Positions 25,249-37,286 of a stretch of DNA of 64,000 nucleotides are shown here, one piece after another (within the stretch, counting starts at the first letter, position 1; each line of letters starts with the position of its first letter). The notes under the pieces are model-generated. The model was not told where the DNA came from and did no database searches. It saw nothing but the letters and a program-made list of their open reading frames with translations. Source of the DNA: Numida meleagris. Taxonomy: Eukaryota > Chordata > Aves > Galliformes > Numididae. The stretch covers positions 103,796,640-103,860,639 of the forward strand of contig NC_034410.1 in NCBI RefSeq assembly GCF_002078875.1, given 5' to 3'. Made by a program: the position numbers and the translations under genes.

Positions 25249-25250
25249 AA
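24416..25250 (+). pseudogene. hAT/Charlie (GTF2IRD2-like) transposase pseudogene
   Basis: Plus-strand pieces in order are: KRHYMRKHAAKFDAYQG, as at the end of a BED-type zinc finger; a region ending in ASLSHQTADRWTEEIGKSI; IDESTDTTDMAQLALSIKGI, holding the first catalytic Asp at 24806-24808; VIATDGTSVMTGR, holding the second Asp at 25003-25005; and HHQNLRAEALKMDNVMQI with NHHQLQDFL...ADYG. This is the order seen in the Charlie transposases that also gave rise to GTF2IRD2 and FAM200-like host proteins. Stops and frame changes separate the pieces, so it is dead. A retrocopy of a domesticated gene is an alternative, but the CAGG terminus upstream favours a transposon. Confidence 0.82.
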
Positions 25251-25685
25251 TCATCATTTCTTTCCCTGAAGAAGGGTTGCTAATGCACCCTAGGATCCCA
25301 TTGGACTTCCTGGCCACAAAAGCACATTGATGGCTCATGGCCAACCTGTTATCCACCAGGATCTGCTGGCCCTCCTTTGTAGAGCTCCTTTTCAGCAGGT
25401 CACCCCCTAACCTGTACTGATGAATGCAGTTTTTCCTCCCCAGATTTAGAACTCTACACTTGCTTTTGCTGAACATTACAAGGTTCTTCTCTACCCACCT
25501 CTTCAGCCTGTCCAGATCTTGCTGAATGCCAGCACAGCCTTCTGGTATGTCAGCCAGTCCCCCCAGCATCAGCAAGCTTGCTGAGGATGCATTCTATCCC
25601 TCCATCCAGCTCACTGAACAAGACTTGACCCATTAACAACCCTGGGGAACACTGCTATTACAAGCCTCCAACAGGACCCTGCACT
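25246..25685 (-). mobile_element. CR1 LINE internal fragment
   Basis: The minus-strand translation has LGGLADIPEGCAGIQQDLDRL, VMFSKSKCRVLNLGRKN and NRLAMSHQCAFVARKSNGILGC, the region just after the RT palm of CR1 ORF2, open for about 110 codons. The upstream VPQG/FNI region (25600-25660) is recognisable but damaged. The last roughly 600 bases of a normal CR1 are missing on the low-coordinate side, where it meets the hAT fossil. Residue choice resembles the 3543-6140 copy. Confidence 0.85.
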
Positions 25686-28600
25686 ACTGGTTTTATTAAC
25701 AGCAGTGATATAGCATAATATACAAAAAAATACAATGGGAGGCATCCTAGTGGCATGAGCCTACCCCACTGATGGGAAGGGTGAATTAAGGAAAAAAAGA
25801 ATTACATGTCTTTCATTTTCAGTGGCTGCCCTAGACTATTGACCTATTCATCCTTAGGATCTTTGAAGAACAGCAGCACCATGTGAGGTCTTCATTTCAC
25901 AAATGGAAAACAACTTAAAGGCTTGTGTCTGAAACAAGACTTTGATTTTTAATGGTCATTAACTAGTACAATATGTTTATTTGAACAGAAGAAAAAATCC
26001 ATCTGTAACCACTTTGCATTCAGGTCAAAATACTTTGACAAATTCTTTTTTTCTGCATTAGAAATGTACAGGACTACATCTAGCAATGAGACAAAAAAAT
26101 ACTGCAATAATTATCTTAGGGCTTGTATTGTCAGTCAGTGGTGCCTTTTTCCCACTGAATATAGCCATATAATTTTTAAATCACGGACTGCAGTTGTATA
26201 AAATGTTCTTAATAAAACAAATCAGGAGAAAGTGACCAGTTCTCAGACAAATACAAAAGCTTTGTTTAACTCATTGTAAAAATACTTATAAAATGAAGTT
26301 TAAATGACCCAAAGTAAAACAAAAACAAACCGAATTCAATCTTTTGCTCTTTTTTTTTTTTTTTAAAGACAGAAGTCACTGGACATTGGAAACTGAGTTT
26401 TTGACTATTGGCTGTAACTACTGGCTGATAGTTACAGGGATTGTTTGTACTAGCTAATATTTCTAAATAAGAGGAAGAGGAGATCAAAGGGATGAGTAGT
26501 GGCATTGTACTAGCTGCATGCTAGTCTACTCTTGCCAACATCCAACACCCTGATATCAAGAAATGAGATAAAAGGGCATCAAGGGTTCTGGTCTCTCTAC
26601 TCTCCTTGATAAATCTTCATTGTTATCCTGGACATTGTGACTGGAATTACAGTTTCTGAAACTTCTCTCTCTTTTGCTGTTACTTATTCAGTTCGCCTGA
26701 CTGTTCCATTAATGTCTCTCCTTCCTGCTTTCTGTTTGGGTGTTAGTCTGACTCTGCCAGCCAAGACTTTTTTTTTTGGCAGAACTACTGTGAGCCTGTT
26801 ACCAAAAAAGTTAAAAGCAGTGCATCAAATAGCATGACATCAATATAAGTTCGCCAGATCCTGGTATAGCTGATAAAACCGTATGTTATGACTGCTCTTA
26901 TCTTCTTTTTTCCCTGCCTCTCTTCTCCACAGTCTCTCTTTTGTCCTTCATTTATTTGTTTGTTTTCAAGGAAACATCACTGAATTCCAACAAGAACATC
27001 TGCTCAAGCACTTCTCTATAAATTATCTTTCTTTCCACAAAAGGACAGTGATTACTGTCATCAATACCATCTGTAAGTCTGTCAAACAGTATAAGGAAGC
27101 TTAATAAAAATACATCAATGAGCGGAGTGAAATCATGGCTCAACTATTTACATTTCTGTTCAAATGACTTTAAAACTTTCTTTGTATACACCACAAGTGG
27201 TTTGAAAGTTCATGTGCTCATGTCTCTGTATAAATCATTGGTTAACTGCTTACTATTACATAGTGAAAATCATATTAATAACTTGTGTTTCTCAAACTGC
27301 TTATTTCTTGTGTCATAGTACCAAACTGAGTAAAAATTTTGCTGATTTTATTGAGTTTTGGATTTGAGTTTAAGGCTGTGAGGTGATATTCCACTGGAAA
27401 GATATGTGAGAACAGTAATAGAGTGGGCTCATTTAGACTTCTTTAAACAAGCAATAAAAAATATTTAGCTTTCATTTTTTTCTATACTAATACTTTACCA
27501 AAAGTGTGAAAAATACCTGGGATTAAGTTATTTTTAAGTATAACTTTAAAGCTATCTAGGTATGAATTCTCCACAGATCCCCAAACTGAATAAAAGTAGA
27601 ATGGAACTAGAAGGCTAGAATTCAGGTCAGAATCTGTATTAATTTCTATAAGTAACCGTAGTCAGGAACACTCTGCTATGAAAGGTGAGACAAGACTTCA
27701 CATTCACTGAATATGCTTCATAAACATGTATTAAGATAATGTGCAACCAAATTCATGGATATGACTTCAATAAAACACCCACACATACCAAAAACAAGGA
27801 ATAATTCTCTATCCGAAAACACTGATTTTTTTTTTGGCAGGCATATATCAAGGTACAGACTTCTTTTTCAGGCATGTGTCAAGTAGAAATTTTCATAAAT
27901 AATATTTCAAAATATATTTTAAGTTAAACAGGAATGGAAATTAAGAAAATAATTTGAAATAAAATTTGAGTTGCTATCTTAGTGTGAGAAAGTTAGTGCA
28001 ACAATTTTTTAAAGATGACTATAAAATTGTAATTGAAATTCAGAGGTGGGTGGAGAAAATCTGAAAATGACAGGTTTTACAGCATATGCTGTAGCATCCT
28101 GAAGATATCAAATGGAGTAATGACAGAAGGGTGGCCTATCTGAAAATCCCAAGTCATGCCCTTGTGAAAAGATCAAAGAGGTGGAAAATATTGCTGTCAT
28201 CAGAGAAGTTTATTAGCCAGAACATTTCATTAAGCAACACGGCAAGCTACTTCCAGCACATACCTGGGCATAGTGTTTGAGCACACTGGTTGGAAATGAC
28301 AAAAACATTCTCAGCAGATATTTCTAATGTTTTACCTGTACAACAATCTGTTGCCACTGCTTGGACCTGTAGCCTGGCCCTGTCTGTTCTATTAGTATGA
28401 ATCTGCCCAGACTGAAAACAAAATTAAGTGGCTCATAAAAACAAGTGGCAAAAAAAAAAGAAGCAAACAAAAAAAACCAATAAACAGTAAGTTCTATGAG
28501 TTTTAAAACTGAAGATAGATCAATATTTGATTGAAGTATTCAAGTATTGAAAAATAAGATTTTTATTAAAATATTTTACAGAAAGAAAAATATTGACATT

Positions 28601-31154
28601 GTAAGAAGCAAAGCATGAGAACTGAGAACAGAAGAAACCATCTCACGACCTGAAGACTGTGAAACTACTGAATAAAGAACCTCTTCAGAAGCAAAATTTG
28701 ATAGAAAAAGCCTGCCTCAAATAAGGATGCTGGCACAGATATAAAAGATAGCATGGGGCTAATACTTATTTGCTATTTGTCTTTGCCAAAGTGCCAGTGG
28801 GATTCTGCAAAGAAATTACAAATGAATTGGTTCTATCCCACATTTTTCTATTAAGTCCTGTGACATTGCTAGCCAATCTGCTATGACAATTAACTTAGTT
28901 CAGCTGAGATAGGTGAACATTTACCACATATGGAATTTCCTTGCCTACTTATTTATTTTGAGTAAAATTAATGTATCATTCAGCATCAAAAGGAAAAAAG
29001 ATTTTTAAATTAACAGCCATAATCCTTACATAAAGTTAAAGCAACTATGTGAATAAAAAATAAATTTCTCAAGTGCAGAATAGGAAATAAAAAATAAACA
29101 TCTTAAACATCTTGGATATAAATGATACGGATGTCATGTAAGTTATTAGCCTGGATTTAATAGCTAATAATAGAACCTAAAGTAGGACTGGGTAAATTCT
29201 AAATAGGACTTTCATGCCTAGTCTATCTTTTTCTCTTTTAGAGGAAGCTGAATAAGTTCCACATATTTTTGGCAGAGTTCTTCTCTAATGTTCTTCTGTA
29301 AAAGGATTATTTTTAAAGACATATGCTTTAGTCCCCTGTGTAATCCTCACAATTAGTACTTCTCAAATTTTCTGATTTATTTTTCTAGGGATAATTATTG
29401 TGCTGACAGTGGAATTTTCTGGTGGTGACAGTGAGAGAACTGATAAAGAAACTCTCTGAAAAAAAGCTATGTTTTTAGAAAATAATTTATATGTAGTGCA
29501 TCATGTTTGACATCAGACTCTAATTCTCTAAGAATAAAATACATTCATTGGATTCCATGTTAATTCGTAGGAACCTACTATATTAAACAATCAGTGGCTT
29601 CATGAACTCTCTGTAGTGAGGATATCGTTACCATCATTGTGATTTGCATCATAGTAGTACTTCTGTTCCTATGACTAAGTACTCTAACAATATATCGCAA
29701 AAGGCAAATCCTATTCTGATTGACAAAGTGGGTAATGAAGAGAAGGGTCACATAACCACATATATACAGAAGACAGATAAGAAAAACAGGAAGAGTAACT
29801 TTCTTAGAGCCTGGATACTGTAAGTAACATTTCACAGGAGCATAAGATGGGGTAAGTTTCATGCCTATACAAATGTCAGCTGTGGATATAGAAAGGATTA
29901 TCACATCAGACTGTGGTCTGTAACTTAGCTAGAGCTTGACAACACTAATTCTCTCAAAGTTTTTTTGAGAGCTTATATTTTAAATCAGAAAAAATACTTC
30001 CACATTTTAGTTCTAAAAGTATAGGAAACAAAACACTCAAAGAGAAACACTTGGAATTGATAACAGCAATGTCAGAATCAAAGCAGGCAGCAGTGTTGCA
30101 TTTTCTATGTTTCAGGTACTCCATGGGGATAAGCATTTGATGAAATGTAGAATAGTGGTTAGAATTCAGAAATTCTCCTTAGATGTGGAGGTGAGAGGCC
30201 AACCCTTGATACAAATTTTGATATCAAAGAACTTCAGAATCTAGCAGCTCACTCCAGCATGAGCATAGGAACAGAACAGAAACTTTATCCTTAACTCTCT
30301 TTTGCCATTGATGATTTCTTCACACATTTTGCGTAAGCGCTATAAAAGTCATTTTAACAACCATCTCTGAAGGAATCTAGAGATAAATAAAAAACAAACA
30401 AAAGGGTGAAGTCCCTGGAAATTATTTTAAGAAATATGGCAATGAATATTTGGTTTCCTTATCTGTATGACAGACTCCGTCCATACAGAAAGTGTCTGCA
30501 GCTCCCACTCATGCCAAAGTTACCACTGCCACTATCTGCTTTTAGATTCCACGCTCCTACTCCTTGAAAATTTGTTCTTCAATTAGCAATACATTTCGTA
30601 ACAATTTTTCAGAGGGCAAGTAATATATATCAGTAAGAGCAAAAACCACTCGATAATTCTGGGGCTATGGAAGCTCAGCCCATATAGAAAGAAAAGAGAA
30701 CTTTAAAAGTGAGTCTGATTCATGTCAACACAGACGTGGATAGAACCAGTCTACCACAAGAGCTTTACTTAAGAAATTCTCAGTGAACAGATGTAAGAAA
30801 CCTCCCTATAAACAATTTAACATTAATAATGCTAAACTTGCAATACCCAGCATGCGTTTAAGTGGACATTTTAGTTTGCATGTTTAATTGACTAAAAGTG
30901 AATGAAGCAGTTTAGCACCATGGAAGAAAATTACACAAAATTTAAACAATTTTTTTAATGACTGCATGGTGTTCACATCACTTAAGGCCCAGAAGCTAGG
31001 GCAAAATGAGAACAAAAAAGACACTCAGATAATAGCACAATAAGGAAAGGATTTTTGATATATGATTGAAAGATGTGGTCCTATAGAAGTTAGTGACAAA
31101 CTACCACAGTTAGTCCATTGTTTACTCCAACTGAATAAATATGCATGTAGCAAT

Positions 31155-31268
31155 AGAAAAAAAAAGAAAGGTAAGGACAAAAGGAAAGAAGGAAGAAAGA
31201 AAGAAAAGGAATAAAGGGAAGGAAGAAAATAAAGAATGGAAAAAGAGAAAAGAAAGAAGAAAGAAAAG
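31155..31268. repeat. Purine-rich (GAAA/GGAA) tract
   Basis: About 114 bases of almost pure A and G on the plus strand, with only a handful of T or C, in irregular GAAA and GGAAG units. A lysine-rich reading frame crosses it only because of this composition. Confidence 0.85.
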
Positions 31269-31949
31269 TAAAACCCTGCCTATTCCTACTAGTCTTTCAC
31301 ATCAAATATCACATTATATTTCCCAATTTTCAGTTATAGTACCTTACACTTCAGAGATGGCCTAATTTTTTTTTTTTTTGGAAGCATGTGTATTTAGAAT
31401 GATTTTTTTTATTTTGAAAAAGAGAAAAGGGTATTTTTAATCAGGCAACTTAAAGTGCCATTGCCATGATTCAACTTCCTATTTACTTTAGTTTTCTATA
31501 TATCCGATCAAAATTCTTCCTCATCTCTGCTCCTGAATTTCTATAGATAGGGAAGTAATGTGTTCTACAGGATATTAGTCTATAGGTTGAAATTTTAACT
31601 GAAAAATAACACTTGAGCTTACTGCTGGCCAGATAGTAATGATAATAGGAATTTTTATTTTTCTGAGAACATTTACATCCCAAATTTATATCTGGGTTCA
31701 ACTCATCATAAAATAGAGAGATAAGAAATTCAGCACTGAATTTGACTCCTGCAGTCATTCACAAAAACAATTGTCGAGAGATAAGTCAAAATCCCAGAAG
31801 TGACATTTATGCCCACTTTGCATTCCTCAAACATTTGGTCAGAAGAAATAGGATTCAAATATTCACAATCCTTTAGGGACTTCACAGACTTATGGAAAGG
31901 TGATTTTAAGCCATTTAGAAGTGTACTGATAATGAAATCAGACTGTACC

Positions 31950-31966
31950 AAAAAAAAAAAAAAAAA
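31950..31966. repeat. Poly-A homopolymer (17 A)
   Basis: Uninterrupted A run, with no retrotransposon body recognised beside it. Confidence 0.9.
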
Positions 31967-34723
31967 GGCCTGCTTTGAAAATTCACTTTCATTAGGCTGT
32001 TTAAACACAGTTATTTCTATATCTTTCTCTAGATAGGTGGCATTCTTCTAATTTTCTTCATACCTTTTCAGAAGCTTAATATTGAATCACGATTTTGGAC
32101 AGCCTTTCTTGTCTCAGTATTTGTTTTCCAGCAGCTTAGAAATTTGATATACACCAGAGGAAGATGATCATATTTCACTCTCTGCAAATGAATAACTACC
32201 AGCACTCTTCAGAATTTGTTATTTCCTAACAGAACAGTGTAAGCAATTGAACCATGATTGTTTTGTTTGATGTTGTTGCTCATAAAGGCAAACTTCTTTC
32301 ATTCTTAAGGATCCTTTTGTTCATATTCTCCTGAATGCAGAATGCTCATTTCTGGGGAAAGGAGAAATCTCTTACATAGCAGATTCTCCATCTGTCATTT
32401 AAGTTTACCTTACTGTGGTAATAACAGACTAATAATAAATGGCTGCTTCTATGGCAGGCAGTGCAGATACATAACTACAATCAATGTGACAGATTTACAA
32501 ATGCTTGCATCAGTGTAAGACATGGTCTTAAGCAGCTTTTACTCACCATTTAGTTTTATGTGCAATACCGTCAAAAAAGTGGTGGTTCTTTTTATTATTT
32601 TCTTTTTTAATTCAAGGGCTATATTGGCCCACAACTTGATACGTAATGCCAGAGCTGTCTTCCACAAACTAGCATACCTGCTGGAGTTCCGATTCCAGTT
32701 GCATTTCTACATATACAACACATGCAGCTGCAGTATAGTGGGGGAGGGAAGAAAGGGAAGGTAATTCAGCTTACACCATCAATTAGAAGCTTCTTTTCTC
32801 AGCCTCATCATTCCAGTAAATTCCACACAGAAACACATATGGTTAATTTCTCCAGTTCAGTAACTTCTAAACCAGGCAACTAAGTGAGCACAGTGTACCT
32901 AGGAGAGGATACACTGCTTTTACCTTGTTCCAACTACTGTTCCTTCCCCAGATCCCTGCTGCTGTTCATGAATGAAAGCTTCACGTTGCAGAAAACAGAA
33001 TATATGACTTGTCTCAGTAAGCGCTCATACTATGATAACATTTTCAGACTGGATCCAAATTTAGTTCCTAAATATATGCGTTCATGTATGTGAATAACAT
33101 TGGTATTGTTAAAACTCTGTGTACTTCTAATTATGTAAGTCAAATATAGCAATAAATTATGCTCAAATCATTCTGCACTTATTTTGTTCCTCTTGTATTC
33201 GTGGACAAATGCTTCAGAAACGTATGATAATTGTCTTAAATGTGTCTGCAAGGTAGTTAAAGTTGAGTTTGATACATCTGGGATTCAAAATACCATGAGA
33301 AATACAAATTCCCACCTGATTTAATGCACAGTAAATGACTCATAACTTGCCATTAGCCAAGCTCTCCTACTAAATTTCAGTATCTATTTCTACCCTAAAA
33401 AAGAAAGATAATTTTACTTAAAATCTATATCAGCCATATAAACAAATGAGATTACAAAGCTTTGTAATAATAATGGTGTCCATTACATAACCCGCTGCAT
33501 GGGGATATGGGCTTGTCTTTGCAGTTCTGACAACTTCCCTCCAGCTTTACTCCACATGGATCTTCTGTTTCTGAAGAAACTGACTAGAAATGGATCTCTG
33601 ACATTCCTTGTTAGATGGGTATCCCTAGCCTCTGTACAGATGAGCAGTTGCCCACAGTTCTGCTTCTCCAGCAGCCAAAGAGAGAAGCAACTACTGTCCA
33701 AGCCCTACCTTTCTCCCAGTTAAAACCTTGAGGTCAAGGCAAGGACCATCAGCCATGGCCCAAAATTAATATTTTCACCATCCTATTTACTTGACAGTCC
33801 ACAATTAATTTGGTCAGCCTTTATGCAACCCAACCACATTTGGACCACTAGGATTATTTTTCCCGGGAACTTCAATTCTAAATTGTAACCCAAATAGCAT
33901 TTCCCATGCATCCATAATGTCTGTGTTATCTTTGAAGCACATGGTTTTAGAATGATGTACCTAGTATGGCTACAATGAATATGGAAAAGACAAAAAAGTG
34001 GAAATAAAGCAGTGAATGTAATCAGCTAAATGAAAAAAAGATATCTTCTTTCCCCTTATTTTTTTTGTTTTCTTGGGGTGCTTTTTTTTTTTCACACTCA
34101 TCATCGTGAACTTTTTCCTTCTCTCACAAAGTACTTTCTCAAAACTGTAATAAAAATATGTCACAGTCTGCCTCTTCGACATTTTGAATGCATACATTAA
34201 CTACCTGTTCACATAACAATTTGCTATTTTACATTTGCTTGCCAAAGAGTGATTTGATTTATACCTTTATCAGTACATCTATTCCTTGAACTATAAAAGT
34301 AATTGCAGCATTCTTTTAATTATCTTCTTAAGAATTGGTAGTACATTATCTGCAGTGTTAATAGTTTTTTTAAATACTTGTTTGGTGATGAAGAGAGAAA
34401 AAAGCACGGAGGAAGCATGAGATAATAGAAGGCCTTCTAACACTAAGCACCCGGTATGAACTGAAGGAAAAAAGAAAAGAAAAGAAATTCTATGAACTTT
34501 ATGAACTCTAGTCTTACAACTCAGGCAACTTTAAGTTATTTACACCACTTATGAGTAGCTCCACTGGAGTCATTTTGATGTAAGTGAACTTGGAGAGCAT
34601 GTTCTGTTAGAGTTGCTTTAGCTCTCTTTTGCATTTACAAGATTTTCTGGGACCTCAAAAACAATTACTGTGAAAGTCTCAATGTGAGTACATTTCCTTC
34701 ACAGTTACTACGTTTTCTCTTCA

Positions 34724-34750
34724 TACCACCTTCACGCTTAGAAGGTGGTA
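34724..34750. repeat. Perfect hairpin, 10-bp stem, 7-nt loop
   Basis: TACCACCTTC, a loop of ACGCTTA, then GAAGGTGGTA pair without mismatch. It lies 86 bases below the LTR at 34836-35208. Nothing shows transcription or a role. Confidence 0.8.
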
Positions 34751-34835
34751 CAGTGACAACTGAACATTGAAAACTATCTTCTAATTGAAACGGAAATCCC
34801 CCCAAAAAACCAAGCAAACAGAGGGGTAAATTGGC

Positions 34836-35208
34836 TTACTTACCCTAAAGGTTTAGGGACTTATCCAAGGAGTATTTATGGCCATAATGCTATAATGCAA
34901 TAGAGCGCACAGCAACGATAGTGGAGTAGTGAGGTCCTAAACTGCAGCAAGTGAAGATATAACCAAATACAGCAACCATAGATACAGAAACAAAAGAAAA
35001 GAATTCTACTTACCTTGAAAGGTCTCAGATACTTAGAAATCTCCAGCAAAATACCCTCATCTCTACTTCCAACCCCTAAATGAGGTCTGGATCCTAGCTC
35101 CACCCCTTCCGGTCACTCAGCATGCACCTGAGCTCCCCTGGGTTGGCCCTGCCTTCCCACCGGGTGCTCAATCACTGCTTCAGGCAGTGACTTAGCATTT
35201 CTGCTACA
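34836..35208 (-). mobile_element. LTR related to the 14.2-kb family
   Basis: Read on the minus strand it starts TGTAGCAG and aligns across its first roughly 110 bases with the LTR at 14200, including GTGATTGA-CACC-GGTG and a GAAGGGGTGGAG block. Past the middle the two diverge. The 5' end (35208) is well placed by this alignment. The 3' end at 34836 is inferred from GCCAG (minus strand) before the start and GCCAA after the proposed end, a 4-of-5 match, and the final CA would be changed to AA, so it is uncertain. Two GTAAGT splice-donor consensus sites lie on the LTR strand. Confidence 0.6.
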
Positions 35209-36764
35209 CTGGCTATAGTTTTGTTGGATCAATTTGCTGTTCTTTCTTTTCCTATGTGCTGATTAGATTTTGCATCCCATCGCTAGAAAGCCATAGCTGC
35301 AACTCTAATCTGTATCCAGTTTATAGTGTGAATTTGTGCCTATGATTGACACAGTAATTAAAGTTTCCTGCCAAAAGGTGCTGAAAGCAACTTTTAGGCC
35401 ACATAAAAAAGGCTTAATTAGAAAATAAGCACCAAGCTTGTGTTTCCGTATCACAGGTAGCTGTTTCCTGAACACATAAACAGTGGGACAAGTTCTGACA
35501 CAAAAAGCTAGTCACAGAGAAAAAACACAGCTATCAAGCCGTGCTGTTTTTGGTTCAGTTAACAGTGGAGAAAATTTTAACCCATTGAGTGTCACCTTTT
35601 CTCTTAGGTTTCATTCTCTAGGTACAAGCTAGCTGTGGTCTGATAGTGCAGCTGGAATGGTTTGAGTCCGATTCTAGCTGAAGGAAAAATGACGTTTTAA
35701 AAAACATGTCTCATATTAATTCCCTCACATTTTTCAAAGGTGCCACTGCATCTCTTCCTCAGTTCAAATACCATGTGCAACATTAAATTGCAGATGCTAC
35801 CAAAAAATACCCAAACCCTCTAGGGATCATCTTTTACCACTGTTTATACATAACACTGAAAGCAATCATATCCTCATACATAGCAACAGTTTCCAAGTTC
35901 TGTGAAAATACAAACTGGAGAACAACAGTTAATCACAGATTTCAGGACTGGATTACCGAGGACTTTATAGACAAAAATACTATGCCTAAAAGAGATTAAA
36001 GATGCTAGTCTGTTTCAGAACTGAGTCAAAAAATGGTAAGTTCCAGTGCAGCACAGCATTATATGCTATTATTCTTACAACATCGGTATCCTAGTTTTCT
36101 TTGGGATAAAATCTGTATCCTAATTTTCTATGCCACTCTACAATGTATAACGTAAGAACAGGGGTTATTTTTTTGACCTTCTCAGTAGGCATCCTATATG
36201 AATCTCAGAGGTTTCATAGGTTTATTTCCAGGCCTGGTAATAGCACATCTTGAGTCTCAGCACTAGTTGTATTTCTACCTCAGCTGTGCCATTCACTTGG
36301 TCCTTTGTAAGGTAAATGAAGAATATTCTGTTTGTTCATTTGTTGTTGTTGTTGTTGTTTTTCTTTTATATATATATATATTTCTTAAATCCCTGGAGAT
36401 CCTTCAAATGACTAATTTCCTTGTCTTCTGTTTCACTGTTACCATGACCTAACTGCACCTTTCCTATCTCCTTCATTATCTTTCTTACAGAAACAAACAA
36501 CCCTATTTCTTGGATATACTACCACCTGGACACGCAGATTTAAAGCTGAGCCTAGTTGTCTTGACAAGGTGATGTTAATTGGAAATGTGGTGTAAATCTG
36601 TGAGTCTTCCACATGAAAGAAAAAAAACCCCAACAGTTAAAACAGTCAGTATTTTCCTAATCAGTTAGGAAGATAGACCCTGCTGGTTCCAACTACGTGG
36701 AGAACTGTAGTGATTTCAGACATTACTGAAAGATATCTGTGTGGCAGATGTTACCTTCTAGAGT
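35209..36764. other. Non-coding AT-rich stretch
   Basis: No gene or dispersed repeat recognised. It holds a short TTG array followed by a TA run at 36341-36381. Confidence 0.6.
36341..36381. repeat. (TTG)n and (TA)n compound microsatellite
   Basis: Six TTG-type units are followed by T-rich bases and about seven TA units. Confidence 0.85.
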
Positions 36765-37286
36765 TGTCAACGGTTTACGGGCGTTTGGCCCGGTTCCATG
36801 ACGAAGGGGATGGGGGATCCACGGGCCCACGCCCCAGGAAAAGGGGAAAAGGGTAAGGAGATGGCCCTGAGAGCAAAGAACAGCAGCAACAATCTGAGGA
36901 GAAACAAACTAATTTACTAAATAAAATATCGGAATGCAAAACAACACACTATAATACAATATAATTACAATTTAAGCTGATAAATCCAATACAGAGAGAG
37001 AGAATGTCTCAAAATCAAGGTAGGCCTTACTCTACTACCGACGATAAGATGGCTGGAGAGCAAGGTGCTGCCAGGACGAGAGACGGCGGAAAAAGGGATG
37101 AGGTCTCGTGATCTGCAAGGTTTTATACTGCAAGCTTTTATCTTTTCCCTCCGGCTGGAAAATGGTAACAGAGGAGAAAAGTACCGTGGGGACTGTAGTA
37201 GTCCTTCTCTTCTGAAAACCAGGAACATCCACTACATGATGTTATGATGTGGAATACCAATAACCGAAAATCACAAAACCATGACA
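36765..37286 (-). mobile_element. ERVL-like solo LTR, 522 bp
   Basis: On the minus strand it begins TGTCATGG and ends CGTTGACA, with terminal TGTC/GACA inverted bases. AGAGT (36760-36764) and AGATT (37287-37291) flank it, a 5-bp target duplication with one change. A minus-strand TATAAAA lies at 37121-37127. Copies occur at 1-95 (same strand) and 48115-48678 (opposite strand). No retroviral coding sequence adjoins it. The 5-bp duplication, the termini and the LTR length fit avian ERVL-type elements; the subfamily is not assigned. Low divergence from the 1-95 copy suggests a moderately young insertion. Confidence 0.88.
37121..37127 (-). promoter_or_regulatory. TATA box of the 37-kb LTR
   Basis: TATAAAA on the minus strand lies 160 bases inside the 5' end of the LTR, the usual place for the U3 promoter. 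The homologous LTR at 48 kb shows no TATA at the aligned position. The function is inferred from position only. Confidence 0.6.

Larger units (their letters stand above)
25686..34835. other. Non-coding AT-rich stretch, 9 kb
   Basis: No gene or recognisable dispersed repeat. It contains a purine-rich tract (31155-31268), a 17-base A run (31950-31966) and a perfect hairpin (34724-34750). Frames reach 108 residues (29578-29904, minus, hydrophobic) without a known domain. Confidence 0.6.

Noticed and set aside
29578..29904. A 108-codon minus-strand frame with hydrophobic runs, possibly a membrane protein
   Set aside because: Hydrophobic runs follow from T-rich codons in AT-rich DNA. There is no family motif and no neighbouring exon signal.
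31141..31365. A lysine-rich frame resembling a nuclear basic protein
   Set aside because: It is only the translation of the purine-rich tract.
1..37286. One large provirus bounded by the LTRs at 1-95 and 36765-37286
   Set aside because: The 36.7 kb between is far beyond provirus size and contains no recognisable retroviral coding. It holds other transposons and unique sequence, and the right LTR has its own flanking duplication.
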